34,986 bases of DNA from an uncultured Kangiella sp. (GTDB lineage: Bacteria; Pseudomonadota; Gammaproteobacteria; Enterobacterales; Kangiellaceae), in assembly GCA_950096615.1 (NCBI GenBank), contig CATNCP010000031.1, forward strand, positions 1 to 34,986. Reading direction: 5' to 3'. Position numbers and translations under genes: made by a program. Position 1 is the stretch's first letter. Each line of letters starts with the position of its first letter. Positions 5,835 through 14,640 of this stretch are shown piece by piece. The notes beneath the pieces were generated by a model. That model worked only from the letters and a program-made list of their open reading frames with translations. It ran no database searches and was not told the origin of the DNA.

Positions 5835-7607
5835 ATGAATATCACTAAAACGGGTCAAAAGTTCAAGTATGGTGTTATCGCGAGTATGGTTATTGTCGGC
5901 TTAGGGGCCTGCCAGAGTTCTCATGATCAGGAAAATGATCAAAGCACACCGAAGGTTGCGGCGAATAAACCATTGAAGTCGGATCAAAAGAAACGTGAGG
6001 CAAAACAGCTTCAAGCACGCCAAGCTCTGCGTAAGGAAATACGTGTGGCTGAAGAAAGTGAAATGGTTATGGTCACAGGCTCTCGAGTCAATACGTCGGA
6101 TATGGCGTACGCTCAGCCTGAGAAGATCGTAATGCCTGCACCACGCAACCCGAATGCCGTAAATCGTGAGCAATACCAAGAGATTGAACCTTCGGATGTC
6201 TTTTCGACGCTGGAACAGCCTGTATCGACTTTCAGCATTGATGTGGATACAGGGTCTTACTCCAATGTCCGTCGCATGTTAAATGATGGTTATTTCCCAC
6301 CGAGCGACGCGGTTCGGCTTGAGGAGTTTGTGAATTACTTTAACTACGACTATCCGGCACCTGACACCGAAGATATGCCTTTCTCCGTATCGACGGAGGT
6401 CATGAATGCACCGTGGAAGGACGACGCTAAGCTGGTTCAAATCGGAATTAAAGGATACGAAGAGGTTTCAACGGAATTACCGCCATCAAACTTGGTGTTT
6501 CTAGTTGATGTTTCCGGCTCGATGCAAAGTGCAAATAAACTAGGTTTGGTGAAACAAGCCTTGAAGCTGCTAGCGAAAGGTAGCCGTGAACAAGATACTG
6601 TATCGTTAGTGGTTTACGCTGGAGCATCAGGTGTGGTGCTTGAACCGACAGCGGCTAATGATCGTCTTAAGATCGAGCAAGCATTGGATAGCTTAACCGC
6701 TGGTGGCTCGACTAATGGTGGCGCAGGAATAGAGTTAGCTTACAAAATGGCGGAGAAGGGTTTTATCAAGGATGGTATTAACCGAGTTATTTTGGCGACG
6801 GATGGTGATTTTAACGTTGGGACTGTGAATCGAGAGCAGCTGATCGACATGATCGAACGTAAGCGTAAAACCGGTATTAGTTTCAGTGCTTTAGGCTTTG
6901 GTACAGGAAACTACAACGAGCACTTGATGGAGCAATTGGCGAATAAAGGAAATGGTAATTACGGTTATATTGATAGCTTATTAGAAGCGAAAAAATTACT
7001 GGTGGATCAAAGAGCTGGAACTTTAATGACGATTGCTAAAGACGTCAAAATCCAAGTTGAGTTCAATCCGGCGGTGGTGGCTGAGTATCGATTGCTGGGA
7101 TATCAGAACCGTATGCTCGAACGCGAAGACTTCAACAATGATAAGGTTGATGCGGGTGAAATCGGAGCTGGACATACGGTTACCGCATTATATGAAATTG
7201 TATTGCAAGACTCTGATGGCAAGCGCATGGAGCCGTTACGCTATGGAAAAAATCTTCCGCAAGAGGAAAGGCGAGCGGCTCAAGCTAAGTTGGAAGAGGC
7301 GGCCATGATTAGCTTGCGCTATAAGCTTCCTGAACAAGACAAAAGCACTTTGTACCGTGATTATTTACAGCTGAGCGATGTTGAGGCTGCTGAAGGCGGT
7401 GATAATATTCGCTTCGCCGCTAGTGTGGCAGGCTTTGCACAGCTGTTACGCGGTGGTCAATTCCTAGGCGAATGGGGCTGGGATGATGCAAAGTCATTGG
7501 CTCAGAAGTCAAAGGGCTATGATCCTGACGGCTATCGCGGCGAGCTGATTCAGTTGGTTGGTATGGCGCAGCTACTGGACGAGCAAGCGGCTTCTGCCAG
7601 TCGCTAG
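5835..7607 (+). CDS. VWA-domain lipoprotein (YfbK-like)
   Basis: A 590-residue protein. The ATG at 5835 follows AAAGGAG, and the upstream TTG is rejected. The signal ends in GLGAC (Cys26), predicting lipidation. A charged linker holds MVMVTGSRV (about 77-85). It is followed by a VWA-associated N-terminal region (about 118-185, STFSIDVDTGSYSNVRRML, then VRLEEFVNYF), a VWA domain with an intact metal-binding MIDAS motif (DVSGSM 225-230, then GGSTNGG and ATDGDFN), and a C-terminal DUF3520-type region. It resembles E. coli YfbK. VWA domains bind protein ligands through a divalent metal, so this is likely an envelope interaction or sensor protein. It precedes an ECF sigma gene by 46 bases and probably shares its transcript. 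Confidence 0.9.
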   Translation: MNITKTGQKFKYGVIASMVIVGLGACQSSHDQENDQSTPKVAANKPLKSDQKKREAKQLQARQALRKEIRVAEESEMVMVTGSRVNTSDMAYAQPEKIVMPAPRNPNAVNREQYQEIEPSDVFSTLEQPVSTFSIDVDTGSYSNVRRMLNDGYFPPSDAVRLEEFVNYFNYDYPAPDTEDMPFSVSTEVMNAPWKDDAKLVQIGIKGYEEVSTELPPSNLVFLVDVSGSMQSANKLGLVKQALKLLAKGSREQDTVSLVVYAGASGVVLEPTAANDRLKIEQALDSLTAGGSTNGGAGIELAYKMAEKGFIKDGINRVILATDGDFNVGTVNREQLIDMIERKRKTGISFSALGFGTGNYNEHLMEQLANKGNGNYGYIDSLLEAKKLLVDQRAGTLMTIAKDVKIQVEFNPAVVAEYRLLGYQNRMLEREDFNNDKVDAGEIGAGHTVTALYEIVLQDSDGKRMEPLRYGKNLPQEERRAAQAKLEEAAMISLRYKLPEQDKSTLYRDYLQLSDVEAAEGGDNIRFAASVAGFAQLLRGGQFLGEWGWDDAKSLAQKSKGYDPDGYRGELIQLVGMAQLLDEQAASASR

Positions 7608-7640
7608 AGACATGGCCCTAGAGAACATGGTCCCTAGAGG
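7604..7640 (+). repeat. Short tandem repeat over the stop codon of the VWA gene
   Basis: CTAGAGACATGGCC (7604-7617), CTAGAGAACATGGTCC (7618-7633) and CTAGAGG (7634-7640) form a partial triplication that starts within the last Arg codon and stop of the VWA gene. It ends in the GAGGAG ribosome site of the sigma gene, so the duplication sets the spacing between the two genes. Confidence 0.8.
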
Positions 7641-7653
7641 AGAAAGCTACTGA

Positions 7654-8370
7654 ATGGCGTTAACAAAGGCGCTTGCACAAACCCTAGTCAGCGGTCACTA
7701 TAAAGAGGTTGAACGAACCTATCATAATGACGCAAAGGCAGCGGTGTTGAAAGAAAGCGCAAACTACAGCAATTCTAAAAGTCGAGAAGAGGAGTCAGCC
7801 ATTAGCGATGAAGCTTTAATGGCTGGCTTTGCTTCAGGCAATATGCAGGCTTTTGAAACCTTGTATCGACGCCACAAGGACCCACTGCTACGTTTTTTCT
7901 TGCGACAAGTTAGCGATAAGAGTGTCGCCGAAGAGTTGTTTCAAGAAACTTGGCAGCGCCTGATCAAACATAGCAAAGCGTATAAAAGTTCTGCTAAATT
8001 CACGACTTACTTGTATCACATCGGACGAACGCGGCTGATTGATCATTACCGCAGCCAAGGCCGCCAGCAGGAATTTACGCAGGATGTCGAGGGCTGGGAA
8101 GAGAGTGCCAGTGATGAGCAGGATGTTTCACCCGAGCAGCAGCTTGAGTTGGAACGCTCGGAACAATTATTTCGCCATGCTATCGAAAAACTGCCAGCTT
8201 TACAGCGAGAGGTGGTGGTAATGAAGCTTGAAACAGGTATGACGATTAATGACATCGCTGAAATTGTGCAGGAAAATCCAGAAGCGGTAAAAAGCCGGTT
8301 ACGGTATGGCATGGATAAGTTGAAGCATTATTTACGTGAGCTGGGTACCAATCCTGAGGTCACATCATGA
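7654..8370 (+). CDS. ECF-family RNA polymerase sigma factor
   Basis: A 238-residue protein with sigma region 2 (about 52-136: core-binding helix MQAFETLYRRHKDPLLRFFL, then AEELFQETW and the -10 recognition area FTTYLYHIGRTRLIDHYRS) and region 4 (about 178-228: LPALQREVVVMKLETGMTI, then the helix-turn-helix INDIAEIVQENPEAVKSRL). No region 3 is present, as expected for ECF factors. An unusual N-terminal extension of about 50 residues precedes region 2. The ATG at 7654 has a strong GAGGAGAAAG site, so the extension is probably real. The stop overlaps the next gene by 4 bases (ATGA), which couples it to its presumed anti-sigma factor. Confidence 0.93.
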   Translation: MALTKALAQTLVSGHYKEVERTYHNDAKAAVLKESANYSNSKSREEESAISDEALMAGFASGNMQAFETLYRRHKDPLLRFFLRQVSDKSVAEELFQETWQRLIKHSKAYKSSAKFTTYLYHIGRTRLIDHYRSQGRQQEFTQDVEGWEESASDEQDVSPEQQLELERSEQLFRHAIEKLPALQREVVVMKLETGMTINDIAEIVQENPEAVKSRLRYGMDKLKHYLRELGTNPEVTS

Positions 8371-9314
8371 GTAACGATATGAATAATGAGCATGACAAAT
8401 TAGCTGAGCGAGACGCTAAAAAGCTGAGCGAAGCCTATAATAAGGCCAGTGATGAGACCACGTCGTCGTCGCTGGATGCTTCTATTATGGCCATGGCTCA
8501 ACAAGAAGTGGATTCTCGTGAAAAGGCTTCAAGCAAGCGCAGCTGGTGGGATCGGTTGAAGTTACCGGTGTCAGTAACGGCGGCTTTTGTGGTGACCATT
8601 GGTATAGCTCGTTTTATGGTTGAGCTGGGTTATTATCACCCAAACGATATTGCTGACTCAGAAAATATGACACAAGCCATTGAATCTAAAGAGAGTGTTG
8701 TCGTTTTTAGTGATGGCGCTTCTGACCAAAAGCCAGTGTCTTCGGCTCCAGCTAAAGTCGCTCCAGAGGTGATGGCTGAGAAGCGCTTGGCGGCAAGGCA
8801 GAAAGTAGAGGTGCAAGCCAAAGCAATGAAAAAAGTGGCTGTAACCGGAGCGCGCGTTAAAAGAGATGAAGCTGCGCGAATTAGTCAGCAGCAAGAAATG
8901 AGAGAGTTGGCCGCTGAGCCATTAGTGCTTGAAGAGCAGCAGATGATAGTTGAAGACGCGTTTGCTGAGGTGTCGGAGCCAGCAGACCAAAAGCAGCAGT
9001 TGCTAGCGAATAAAGCTGAAATGGACCATACGGATAGTGATGTAGAGAAAATCGTTGTGCTCGGCTCCCGTATTAAGGCCGCGGAGGAAAAAGATGATTT
9101 GAATCATTTAGACGCTGAGGCTGAGTTCTACCAAGGGGAAAGAGAGGTTGCTGAAGCGCCTTATTTGCCTGCGGAAGAGTGGATAAAACAGATCCGTTCA
9201 TTGTTAGAGGCGGATAAAAGTGCAGAAAGCAAAGAACAATGGTCGAAATTCAAACAAGTTTACCCTGATTATTCCGTTGATAAGTCCCTGTATCAACGCC
9301 TAGAGAGCCTTTAA
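8367..9314 (+). CDS. Predicted membrane anti-sigma factor
   Basis: A 315-residue protein with a polar cytoplasmic N-terminus (1-60), one membrane segment (about 66-85) and a long charged, probably extracytoplasmic region. The position, overlapping the ECF sigma gene, and the topology suggest it sequesters that sigma factor; no zinc-binding HxxxCxxC is visible. The outer region carries two repeats resembling TonB-receptor N-terminal motifs: VAVTGARVKR (157-166) and KIVVLGSRIK (228-237). The C-terminal segment (266-304: LPAEEWIKQIRSLLEADKSA, then WSKFKQVYPDY) resembles a conserved tail of proteins encoded next to ECF sigma factors in several proteobacteria. The anti-sigma role is inferred from context. 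Confidence 0.75.
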   Translation: MSNDMNNEHDKLAERDAKKLSEAYNKASDETTSSSLDASIMAMAQQEVDSREKASSKRSWWDRLKLPVSVTAAFVVTIGIARFMVELGYYHPNDIADSENMTQAIESKESVVVFSDGASDQKPVSSAPAKVAPEVMAEKRLAARQKVEVQAKAMKKVAVTGARVKRDEAARISQQQEMRELAAEPLVLEEQQMIVEDAFAEVSEPADQKQQLLANKAEMDHTDSDVEKIVVLGSRIKAAEEKDDLNHLDAEAEFYQGEREVAEAPYLPAEEWIKQIRSLLEADKSAESKEQWSKFKQVYPDYSVDKSLYQRLESL

Positions 9315-9521
9315 ACACCGCTTTTCGTCATTTAAGTGTTAGGAATTATTACAGATCACCTAGTTTTTCTGAGTTTACTCAAGTAAAATGGCGCCCTAAA
9401 TTTTGACCCAAGTCATTGCTGAGCTGTTTCGCTTTAGGGGAACGGGGCTTTTCAGTGTTTGGGACGTTTTGTTTGATAATAAGTTCCGCATTCGCGGGTA
9501 AACTGTAGTGGAGAGAAGAGC

Positions 9522-10691
9522 ATGTCATTGTTCCGCAAAATGGCTCTAGCTATTGCTGCTATCTCAGTTGTTATTCTGAGTGGTTGTAGTGGTCAAGAGT
9601 ACAACATGCGTGAAGGTGTGACTGAGATCAGTAGAGAAGTCTACGATCTGCACATGATCGTTATTTGGGTCTGTGTGGTGATCGGTGTTATCACGTTCGG
9701 CGCTATGTTCTATTCGATGTTCGCGCATCGTAAAAGCAAAAACCCTAACCCAGCTAAGTTTTCTCACAGCACTGTTGTTGAGATTATCTGGACTGTTATT
9801 CCTTTCATCATCTTGATTGCGCTGTCAATTCCAGCGGTAAGTCTGTTGATTAAAATGGAAGACGCTAGTAATTCTGAGCTGTCGGTAATGGTTAAAGGTT
9901 ATCAATGGAAGTGGGAATACAAGTACATTGATGGCGATGACAACTTAGGCAACGACGTAAGTTTCTTCTCAAACCTAGACCAAGCTTCACGTGATCAGTC
10001 TGTGAACGCGGGTTCTGGTTTCTCTGGTACAGAAATTACTGATGAAAACTATCTATTAGAAGTCGACAATCCATTGGTTATTCCTGTGGATACAAAAGTA
10101 CGCTTCTTAGTAACAGCTGATGACGTTATCCACTCTTTCTGGGTACCTGATTTCTCTGTGAAGAAAGATGCGATTCCAGGCTTCATCAACGAAGTATGGA
10201 CGAAAGTCGACGAGCCAGGTGTTTACCGCGGTGTGTGTGCGGAGCTTTGTGGTAAAGACCACGGTTTCATGCCTATCGTAGTAAAAGTACTTCCTAAAGA
10301 GGAATACGAAGCTTGGTACGCTGAGAAAGTGGCTGAAGCAGAAGCTGGCCCTGACTTAAACGAGCGCACTATGAGCCAGCTAATGGCTGAAGGTGAAACA
10401 GCGTACAACAAGTATTGTTCTTCTTGCCACATGCCTAACGGTGAAGGTAATGGTCCATTCCCATCGCTAGTTGGTACTGAAATGGTGACAGGTGAAGGTA
10501 CTGTTGAACAGCACATTGATGTTGTTATTAATGGTGTTTCTGGTACGGCAATGCAAGCGTTCGGCAACCAGCTAACTGAAGCCGAGATTGCTGCAATTAT
10601 CACTTATGAGCGTAATGCTTGGGGTAACGACACCGGTGATAAAGTTCAGCCTCAAGAAATTCACGATATTAAAAATGGTGGAGGGGAGTAA
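9522..10691 (+). CDS. coxB: Cytochrome c oxidase subunit II with fused cytochrome c domain
   Basis: A 389-residue subunit that takes electrons from cytochrome c to the CuA centre of the aa3-type oxidase. A lipoprotein-type signal (LSGC, Cys22) is followed by two membrane segments (about 44-66 and 86-110) and a periplasmic cupredoxin domain. CuA ligands are visible: His204, Cys239, Cys243, His247 and Met250 ([12 protein letters not shown]). A C-terminal c-type haem domain has CSSCH (299-303) and a likely axial Met344. Start after GGAGAGAAG. First gene of coxB-coxA-ctaG-coxC; coxA begins 2 bases after its stop. Codon choice is strongly biased to GGT, CGT, AAC and TTC, as in highly expressed genes. 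Confidence 0.97.
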   Translation: MSLFRKMALAIAAISVVILSGCSGQEYNMREGVTEISREVYDLHMIVIWVCVVIGVITFGAMFYSMFAHRKSKNPNPAKFSHSTVVEIIWTVIPFIILIALSIPAVSLLIKMEDASNSELSVMVKGYQWKWEYKYIDGDDNLGNDVSFFSNLDQASRDQSVNAGSGFSGTEITDENYLLEVDNPLVIPVDTKVRFLVTADDVIHSFWVPDFSVKKDAIPGFINEVWTKVDEPGVYRGVCAELCGKDHGFMPIVVKVLPKEEYEAWYAEKVAEAEAGPDLNERTMSQLMAEGETAYNKYCSSCHMPNGEGNGPFPSLVGTEMVTGEGTVEQHIDVVINGVSGTAMQAFGNQLTEAEIAAIITYERNAWGNDTGDKVQPQEIHDIKNGGGE

Positions 10692-10693
10692 TC

Positions 10694-12253
10694 ATGGCTG
10701 ACCATAAACCAAAAGGTATTTCGCGTTGGTTGTTTACGACCAACCACAAGGACATTGGTACTATGTACCTAGTGTTCTCGTTCATCATGTTCTTGATTGG
10801 TGGTGCTATGGCAATGGTTATCCGTGCCGAGCTTTTCCAACCGGGACTACAGTTCGTTGATCCGAACTTCTTCAACCAGATGACAACGTTACACGGTCTG
10901 ATCATGGTATTTGGTGCCGTGATGCCAGCGACAGTGGGCTTGGCTAACTGGTTGATTCCAATGATGATTGGTGCGCCTGATATGGCTCTACCACGTATGA
11001 ACAACTGGAGCTTCTGGATTCTTCCTGCAGCGTTCGGTCTGTTGTTATCATCATTATTCATGGAAGGCGGTGCGCCTAACTTCGGTTGGACTTTCTATGC
11101 GCCACTTTCAACAACCTATGGTCCTCCATCGACTGACTTCTTCATCTTTGGTGTTCACTTGATGGGTATCTCATCCATAATGGGTGCTATTAACGTTATC
11201 GTTACCGTATTCAACATGCGTGCACCTGGTATGACACTAATGAAGATGCCATTGTTCGTATGGACTTGGTTAATTACAGCATTCTTACTAGTTATGGTTA
11301 TGCCAGTACTAGCAGGTGCGGTAACTATGATGTTGACTGACCGTCACTTTGGCACATCGTTCTTCGATGCCGCGGGTGGTGGTGACCCAGTATTGTTCCA
11401 GCACGTATTCTGGTTCTTCGGTCACCCAGAAGTTTACATCATGATCTTACCAGCGTTTGGTATCGCTTCTGCGATTATCCCGACGTTCGCCCGTAAGAAA
11501 CTGTTTGGTTATTCTTCAATGGTTTACGCAACAGCGTCAATCGCATTCTTATCGTTCATCGTATGGGCACACCACATGTTTACAGTGGGTATGCCAGTTA
11601 AAGGTGAGCTATTCTTCATGATTGCGACCATGTTGATTGCGGTCCCGACCGGTGTGAAAGTATTTAACTGGATCGCGACCATGTGGCAAGGTTCGATTAC
11701 GTATGAAACACCAATGCTTTATGCTCTAGCATTCGTGATTCTATTTACGATCGGCGGTTTCTCTGGCGTGATGCTAGCGATGACTCCAGTTGACTGGCAG
11801 TATCATGATACGTACTTCGTAGTAGCACACTTCCACTACGTTCTATTCCCTGGTGCGATCTTCGGTACTATGGCAGCGGTTTACTACTGGTTGCCAAAGT
11901 GGACTGGTCGTATGTATGACGAGAAGTTGGCGAAATGGCACTTCTGGTTATCGATCGTATTCGTTAACTTGACGTTCTTCCCAATGCACTTCTCAGGTCT
12001 TGCGGGTATGCAGCGTCGTGTTCCTGACTACGCGATCATGTTCTCAGACTTCAACATGATGTCGAGTATTGGTGCTTTCGGTCTTGGTTTAATGCAGTTA
12101 CTTTTCGCATGGATTCTAATTAAAGTTTGTATCCTAGAGAAAGGTGAAAAAGCAACTGACCAAGTTTGGGAAGGTGCAGAAGGTCTTGAGTTTACTCACA
12201 TGCCTTCGCCAGCGCCGTATCACACGTTTGATACGCCACCTAAGATCGATTAA
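10694..12253 (+). CDS. coxA: Cytochrome c oxidase subunit I
   Basis: A 519-residue catalytic subunit that reduces oxygen to water at the haem a3-CuB centre while pumping protons. Typical features are [12 protein letters not shown] near the N-terminus, [14 protein letters not shown] (a haem ligand His), and [12 protein letters not shown], with the CuB His, the D-channel Glu and the cross-linked Tyr of A1-type oxidases. AHHMFTVG has the CuB His pair, and VAHFHYVL holds the haem a3 and a ligands. About twelve membrane segments are apparent. The ribosome site GGAGGGG lies in the end of coxB. Full length for the family. Confidence 0.98.
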   Translation: MADHKPKGISRWLFTTNHKDIGTMYLVFSFIMFLIGGAMAMVIRAELFQPGLQFVDPNFFNQMTTLHGLIMVFGAVMPATVGLANWLIPMMIGAPDMALPRMNNWSFWILPAAFGLLLSSLFMEGGAPNFGWTFYAPLSTTYGPPSTDFFIFGVHLMGISSIMGAINVIVTVFNMRAPGMTLMKMPLFVWTWLITAFLLVMVMPVLAGAVTMMLTDRHFGTSFFDAAGGGDPVLFQHVFWFFGHPEVYIMILPAFGIASAIIPTFARKKLFGYSSMVYATASIAFLSFIVWAHHMFTVGMPVKGELFFMIATMLIAVPTGVKVFNWIATMWQGSITYETPMLYALAFVILFTIGGFSGVMLAMTPVDWQYHDTYFVVAHFHYVLFPGAIFGTMAAVYYWLPKWTGRMYDEKLAKWHFWLSIVFVNLTFFPMHFSGLAGMQRRVPDYAIMFSDFNMMSSIGAFGLGLMQLLFAWILIKVCILEKGEKATDQVWEGAEGLEFTHMPSPAPYHTFDTPPKID

Positions 12254-12303
12254 TAGACTTGTATTAAGATAAAAGTTGCAAAGACGTAACCGAGGTTAAA
12301 GCA

Positions 12304-12861
12304 ATGAGCCAAGAGCAAACACAAACTGAAAACAAGGTGATGACTAAGAAGTTATTCGTCGTTGTGATCATTATGGTTGCTTTTGGCTTTGCGATGGTGC
12401 CTTTGTATGATGTTTTTTGCCAGATCACGGGCCTCAACGGTAAAGTAAACGGCCTAGCGGTTTACGAAGAACAGGAGCCGGATACCAGTCGTGAAATTAA
12501 GATTCAATTCATGACCATCAACAAGGCCAACATGCCTTGGGATTTCCGCCCTGTTAAAACTGAGATCGTGGTTCATCCTGGTAAAGAATACGAAGTTCTT
12601 TTTGCAGTAAAAAATCGTACTGGTAAGAAAATGATTGGTCAGGCGATTCCGAGCTTTTCGCCAAACTTAACGGCTCAGTATTTCAATAAAACGGAATGCT
12701 TCTGCTTTAATCAGCAGACTTTAGCCGCGGGTGAAAGTGAAGAAATGCCAATGCGCTTCTTTGTCGATAAGGACATTCCAGAGCGTTACGACACGATTAC
12801 GTTGGCGTATACATTGCATAACGTCACGCCAGACGACGAACAACTACAAGCCGCGCAATAG
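12304..12861 (+). CDS. ctaG: Cytochrome c oxidase assembly protein CtaG/Cox11
   Basis: A 185-residue copper chaperone that delivers Cu to the CuB site of subunit I. It has one N-terminal membrane segment (about 15-33) and a periplasmic beta domain with the conserved copper-binding ECFCF (Cys132, Cys134), plus Cys39 just after the membrane (VPLYDVFCQITGLNG). It lies 50 bases after coxA and 40 before coxC, inside the oxidase operon where this factor is usually found. Confidence 0.96.
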   Translation: MSQEQTQTENKVMTKKLFVVVIIMVAFGFAMVPLYDVFCQITGLNGKVNGLAVYEEQEPDTSREIKIQFMTINKANMPWDFRPVKTEIVVHPGKEYEVLFAVKNRTGKKMIGQAIPSFSPNLTAQYFNKTECFCFNQQTLAAGESEEMPMRFFVDKDIPERYDTITLAYTLHNVTPDDEQLQAAQ

Positions 12862-12901
12862 CTTAACCGCAAGTGGCGACGTCTTTAACGGAGACATAAA
12901 C

Positions 12902-13795
12902 ATGAGTGAACAAGAAAATACAGAATACGAAAAGTATTATGTACCTGAGCAGAGCAAGCTGCCGGTTATCGGCTCGGTTGGTCTGTTATTAATAGCATTC
13001 GGTGCTGGCCATATGGTACAGGGCAACTCAAGCTTGTCTTGGATCTTGTATTTAGGTTTAGCAGTAATGATTTACATGCTATCGACTTGGTGGTCGAGCA
13101 CGATTCGTGAATCTCACGATGGTTTGTACAGCGCCCAGATGAGCCGTTCATTCCGTCAAGGTATGATTTGGTTCATCACGTCAGAAGTAATGTTCTTCGC
13201 AGCATTCTTCGGTGCGTTATTCTACGGCCGTGTACTGGTTATGGAATGGTTAGGCGGTAGCAGTAACAATGCTGCAACCCACGACTTCTTATATCCTGAT
13301 TTCGTGCCAACTTGGCCAATGACTTCAACGCCAGGCGAATTGAACAACGGTGCTCCTACTACGTGGGAAGCGATGGGTGCATGGGGCCTGCCAGCTATTA
13401 ACACGGCAATCCTATTGTTCTCGTCTTTCACGTTAACGATTGCACACCACGCGTTGATTGAAAAGAATCGCCAAACATTGATTCTTTTCACGTCAATCAC
13501 AGCGTTGTTAGGTGTTATCTTCATGATGCTTCAGGTGGAAGAGTATATCCACGCATATCAAGAAATGGGCTTAACGCTAGGCAGTGGTTTCTACGGTTCG
13601 ACATTCTTCTTGTTAACCGGCTTCCACGGTTTGCACGTAACGGTCGGTACGATTTTCTTAATCGTAATGGCACTACGTTGTGCAAAAGGGCACTTTACGC
13701 CAAAAGATCACTTCGCGTATGAAGCAGGTGCTTGGTACTGGCACTTTGTTGACGTGGTATGGGTATTCCTATTTATCTTTGTTTATATCCTATAA
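12902..13795 (+). CDS. coxC: Cytochrome c oxidase subunit III
   Basis: A 297-residue membrane subunit that stabilises the oxidase core and its proton uptake. The ATG at 12902 follows ACGGAGAC. A much longer open frame begins at 12731 inside ctaG, but its N-terminal part is a shadow of that gene. About seven membrane segments are visible, with family motifs RQGMIWFITSEVMFFAAFF, LTGFHGLHVTVGTIFL and AGAWYWHFVDVVWVFLF. Last gene before the terminator at 13818. No heme A synthase, SURF1 or farnesyltransferase genes follow. Confidence 0.97.
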   Translation: MSEQENTEYEKYYVPEQSKLPVIGSVGLLLIAFGAGHMVQGNSSLSWILYLGLAVMIYMLSTWWSSTIRESHDGLYSAQMSRSFRQGMIWFITSEVMFFAAFFGALFYGRVLVMEWLGGSSNNAATHDFLYPDFVPTWPMTSTPGELNNGAPTTWEAMGAWGLPAINTAILLFSSFTLTIAHHALIEKNRQTLILFTSITALLGVIFMMLQVEEYIHAYQEMGLTLGSGFYGSTFFLLTGFHGLHVTVGTIFLIVMALRCAKGHFTPKDHFAYEAGAWYWHFVDVVWVFLFIFVYIL

Positions 13796-13817
13796 ACGAT
13801 AGATTGATGTGATACTA

Positions 13818-13843
13818 AAAAAACCGCCTTCGGGCGGTTTTTT
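13818..13843. terminator. Bidirectional terminator between coxC and the PKHD hydroxylase gene
   Basis: AAAAAACCGCC, loop TTCG, GGCGGTTTTTT: a GC-rich stem with a stable TTCG tetraloop flanked by A and T runs. It lies 22 bases after coxC and 43 bases past the minus-strand gene end, so it can serve both. Confidence 0.93.
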
Positions 13844-13886
13844 ATTGGTAAATGTATTAGGAAATTAATAGGGGAGTTTGAAAAGG

Positions 13887-14543
13887 CTAATCAGCCCAGT
13901 ACCGTAAAAGATTATTATAACTTTTGCTTAAACGATCATACTGGCTGGTTTTGCCACGTTGCTCAAATTCTTCAGACATGGAGCACTTTAAATCGAAAAG
14001 CAGTTCGCGTTGTTCTGGGCTTCTGACATGACTTTGTATCCAGCCGACCATGGCGAGTCTTTGCCCCTGACGTACAGGATTCACTTTGTGTAAATAATGG
14101 CTAGGATAAATCAATAAATCGCCACGCCCGAGTTTCCAGCTCCGTTCTCCAGTAGTATCTTCAATAACCAGCTCGCCGCCTTGGAAAGAGTCGATTGGGC
14201 TTAGTCCCAGGGTGAAAGAGATATCAGTGCGAGTTTGTCCCATTAGCGCATCATCGATGTGCAAACCATACTCCATGTTGGCTTGGTATTGATTAACCAT
14301 GATATTGACAAAATCTTTGGCAAAAGTGGCGCTCTTAAAAACGGGGTTGGCTTTTAGGTGCGTCAGCAACATCTTCAGTGGAGCAGGTTTATCGCCTTTG
14401 AGTCGTAATTGACGGTTTTGTTTGACTTGCTTAGCCGCCTTTCCTGCCGTTTCTTGTCCGTCTACGAAGGTTTCATTAGCTAAAGAGTCGCTAATGACGT
14501 CTAGGGTTGCAGGTTCTATGGCGTGTTCAATATGTAAAATCAT
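13887..14543 (-). CDS. PKHD-type 2-oxoglutarate/Fe(II) hydroxylase (PiuC/YbiX family)
   Basis: A 218-residue oxygenase, close to the usual 225. The Fe(II) ligands are visible as His95-x-Asp97 (YGLHIDD) and His152 (YLHKV), with Arg162 for 2-oxoglutarate (VRQGQRLAMVGW). The DSBH core FTLGLSPIDSFQGGELVIED is intact. In other bacteria members of this family are often encoded with siderophore receptors (PiuA, Fiu) and are Fur-regulated; the substrate is not known. No TonB receptor is in this window. A Fur-like box lies 31 bases upstream of the ATG, shared with the divergent gene at 14641. Confidence 0.93.
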   Translation of the reverse strand: MILHIEHAIEPATLDVISDSLANETFVDGQETAGKAAKQVKQNRQLRLKGDKPAPLKMLLTHLKANPVFKSATFAKDFVNIMVNQYQANMEYGLHIDDALMGQTRTDISFTLGLSPIDSFQGGELVIEDTTGERSWKLGRGDLLIYPSHYLHKVNPVRQGQRLAMVGWIQSHVRSPEQRELLFDLKCSMSEEFEQRGKTSQYDRLSKSYNNLLRYWAD

Positions 14544-14574
14544 AGCGTGTGAGTCTATAGAATGAACTATGTAT

Positions 14575-14589
14575 TGAGAATTATTCGCA
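14575..14589. promoter_or_regulatory. Fur-like box between divergent genes
   Basis: TGAGAATTATTCGCA is a 7-1-7 inverted repeat with a single mismatch to the Fur-site form TGAGAATNATTCTCA. It is placed between the PKHD hydroxylase gene and the Glu/Gly-rich protein gene, 31 and 51 bases from their start codons. This predicts iron repression of one or both genes. Confidence 0.65.
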
Positions 14590-14640
14590 TTTATGAAATC
14601 ATAGCCAGTATATCAATTCTAAACATTAAAAGGTAACTCA

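Noticed and set aside
6050-6090. VTGSRV motif taken as a TonB-dependent receptor
   Set aside because: No plug or beta-barrel follows; the protein is a VWA lipoprotein.
9315-9521. Promoter of the cox operon (TTCAGT 9451, GATAAT 9475)
   Set aside because: Both hexamers are poor and the spacing is 18; no element here is good enough to annotate, although the operon must have a promoter in or near this gap.
12731-12901. N-terminal extension of coxC into ctaG
   Set aside because: The extra residues are the shadow of ctaG in another frame; the ATG at 12902 has its own ribosome site and matches the family start.
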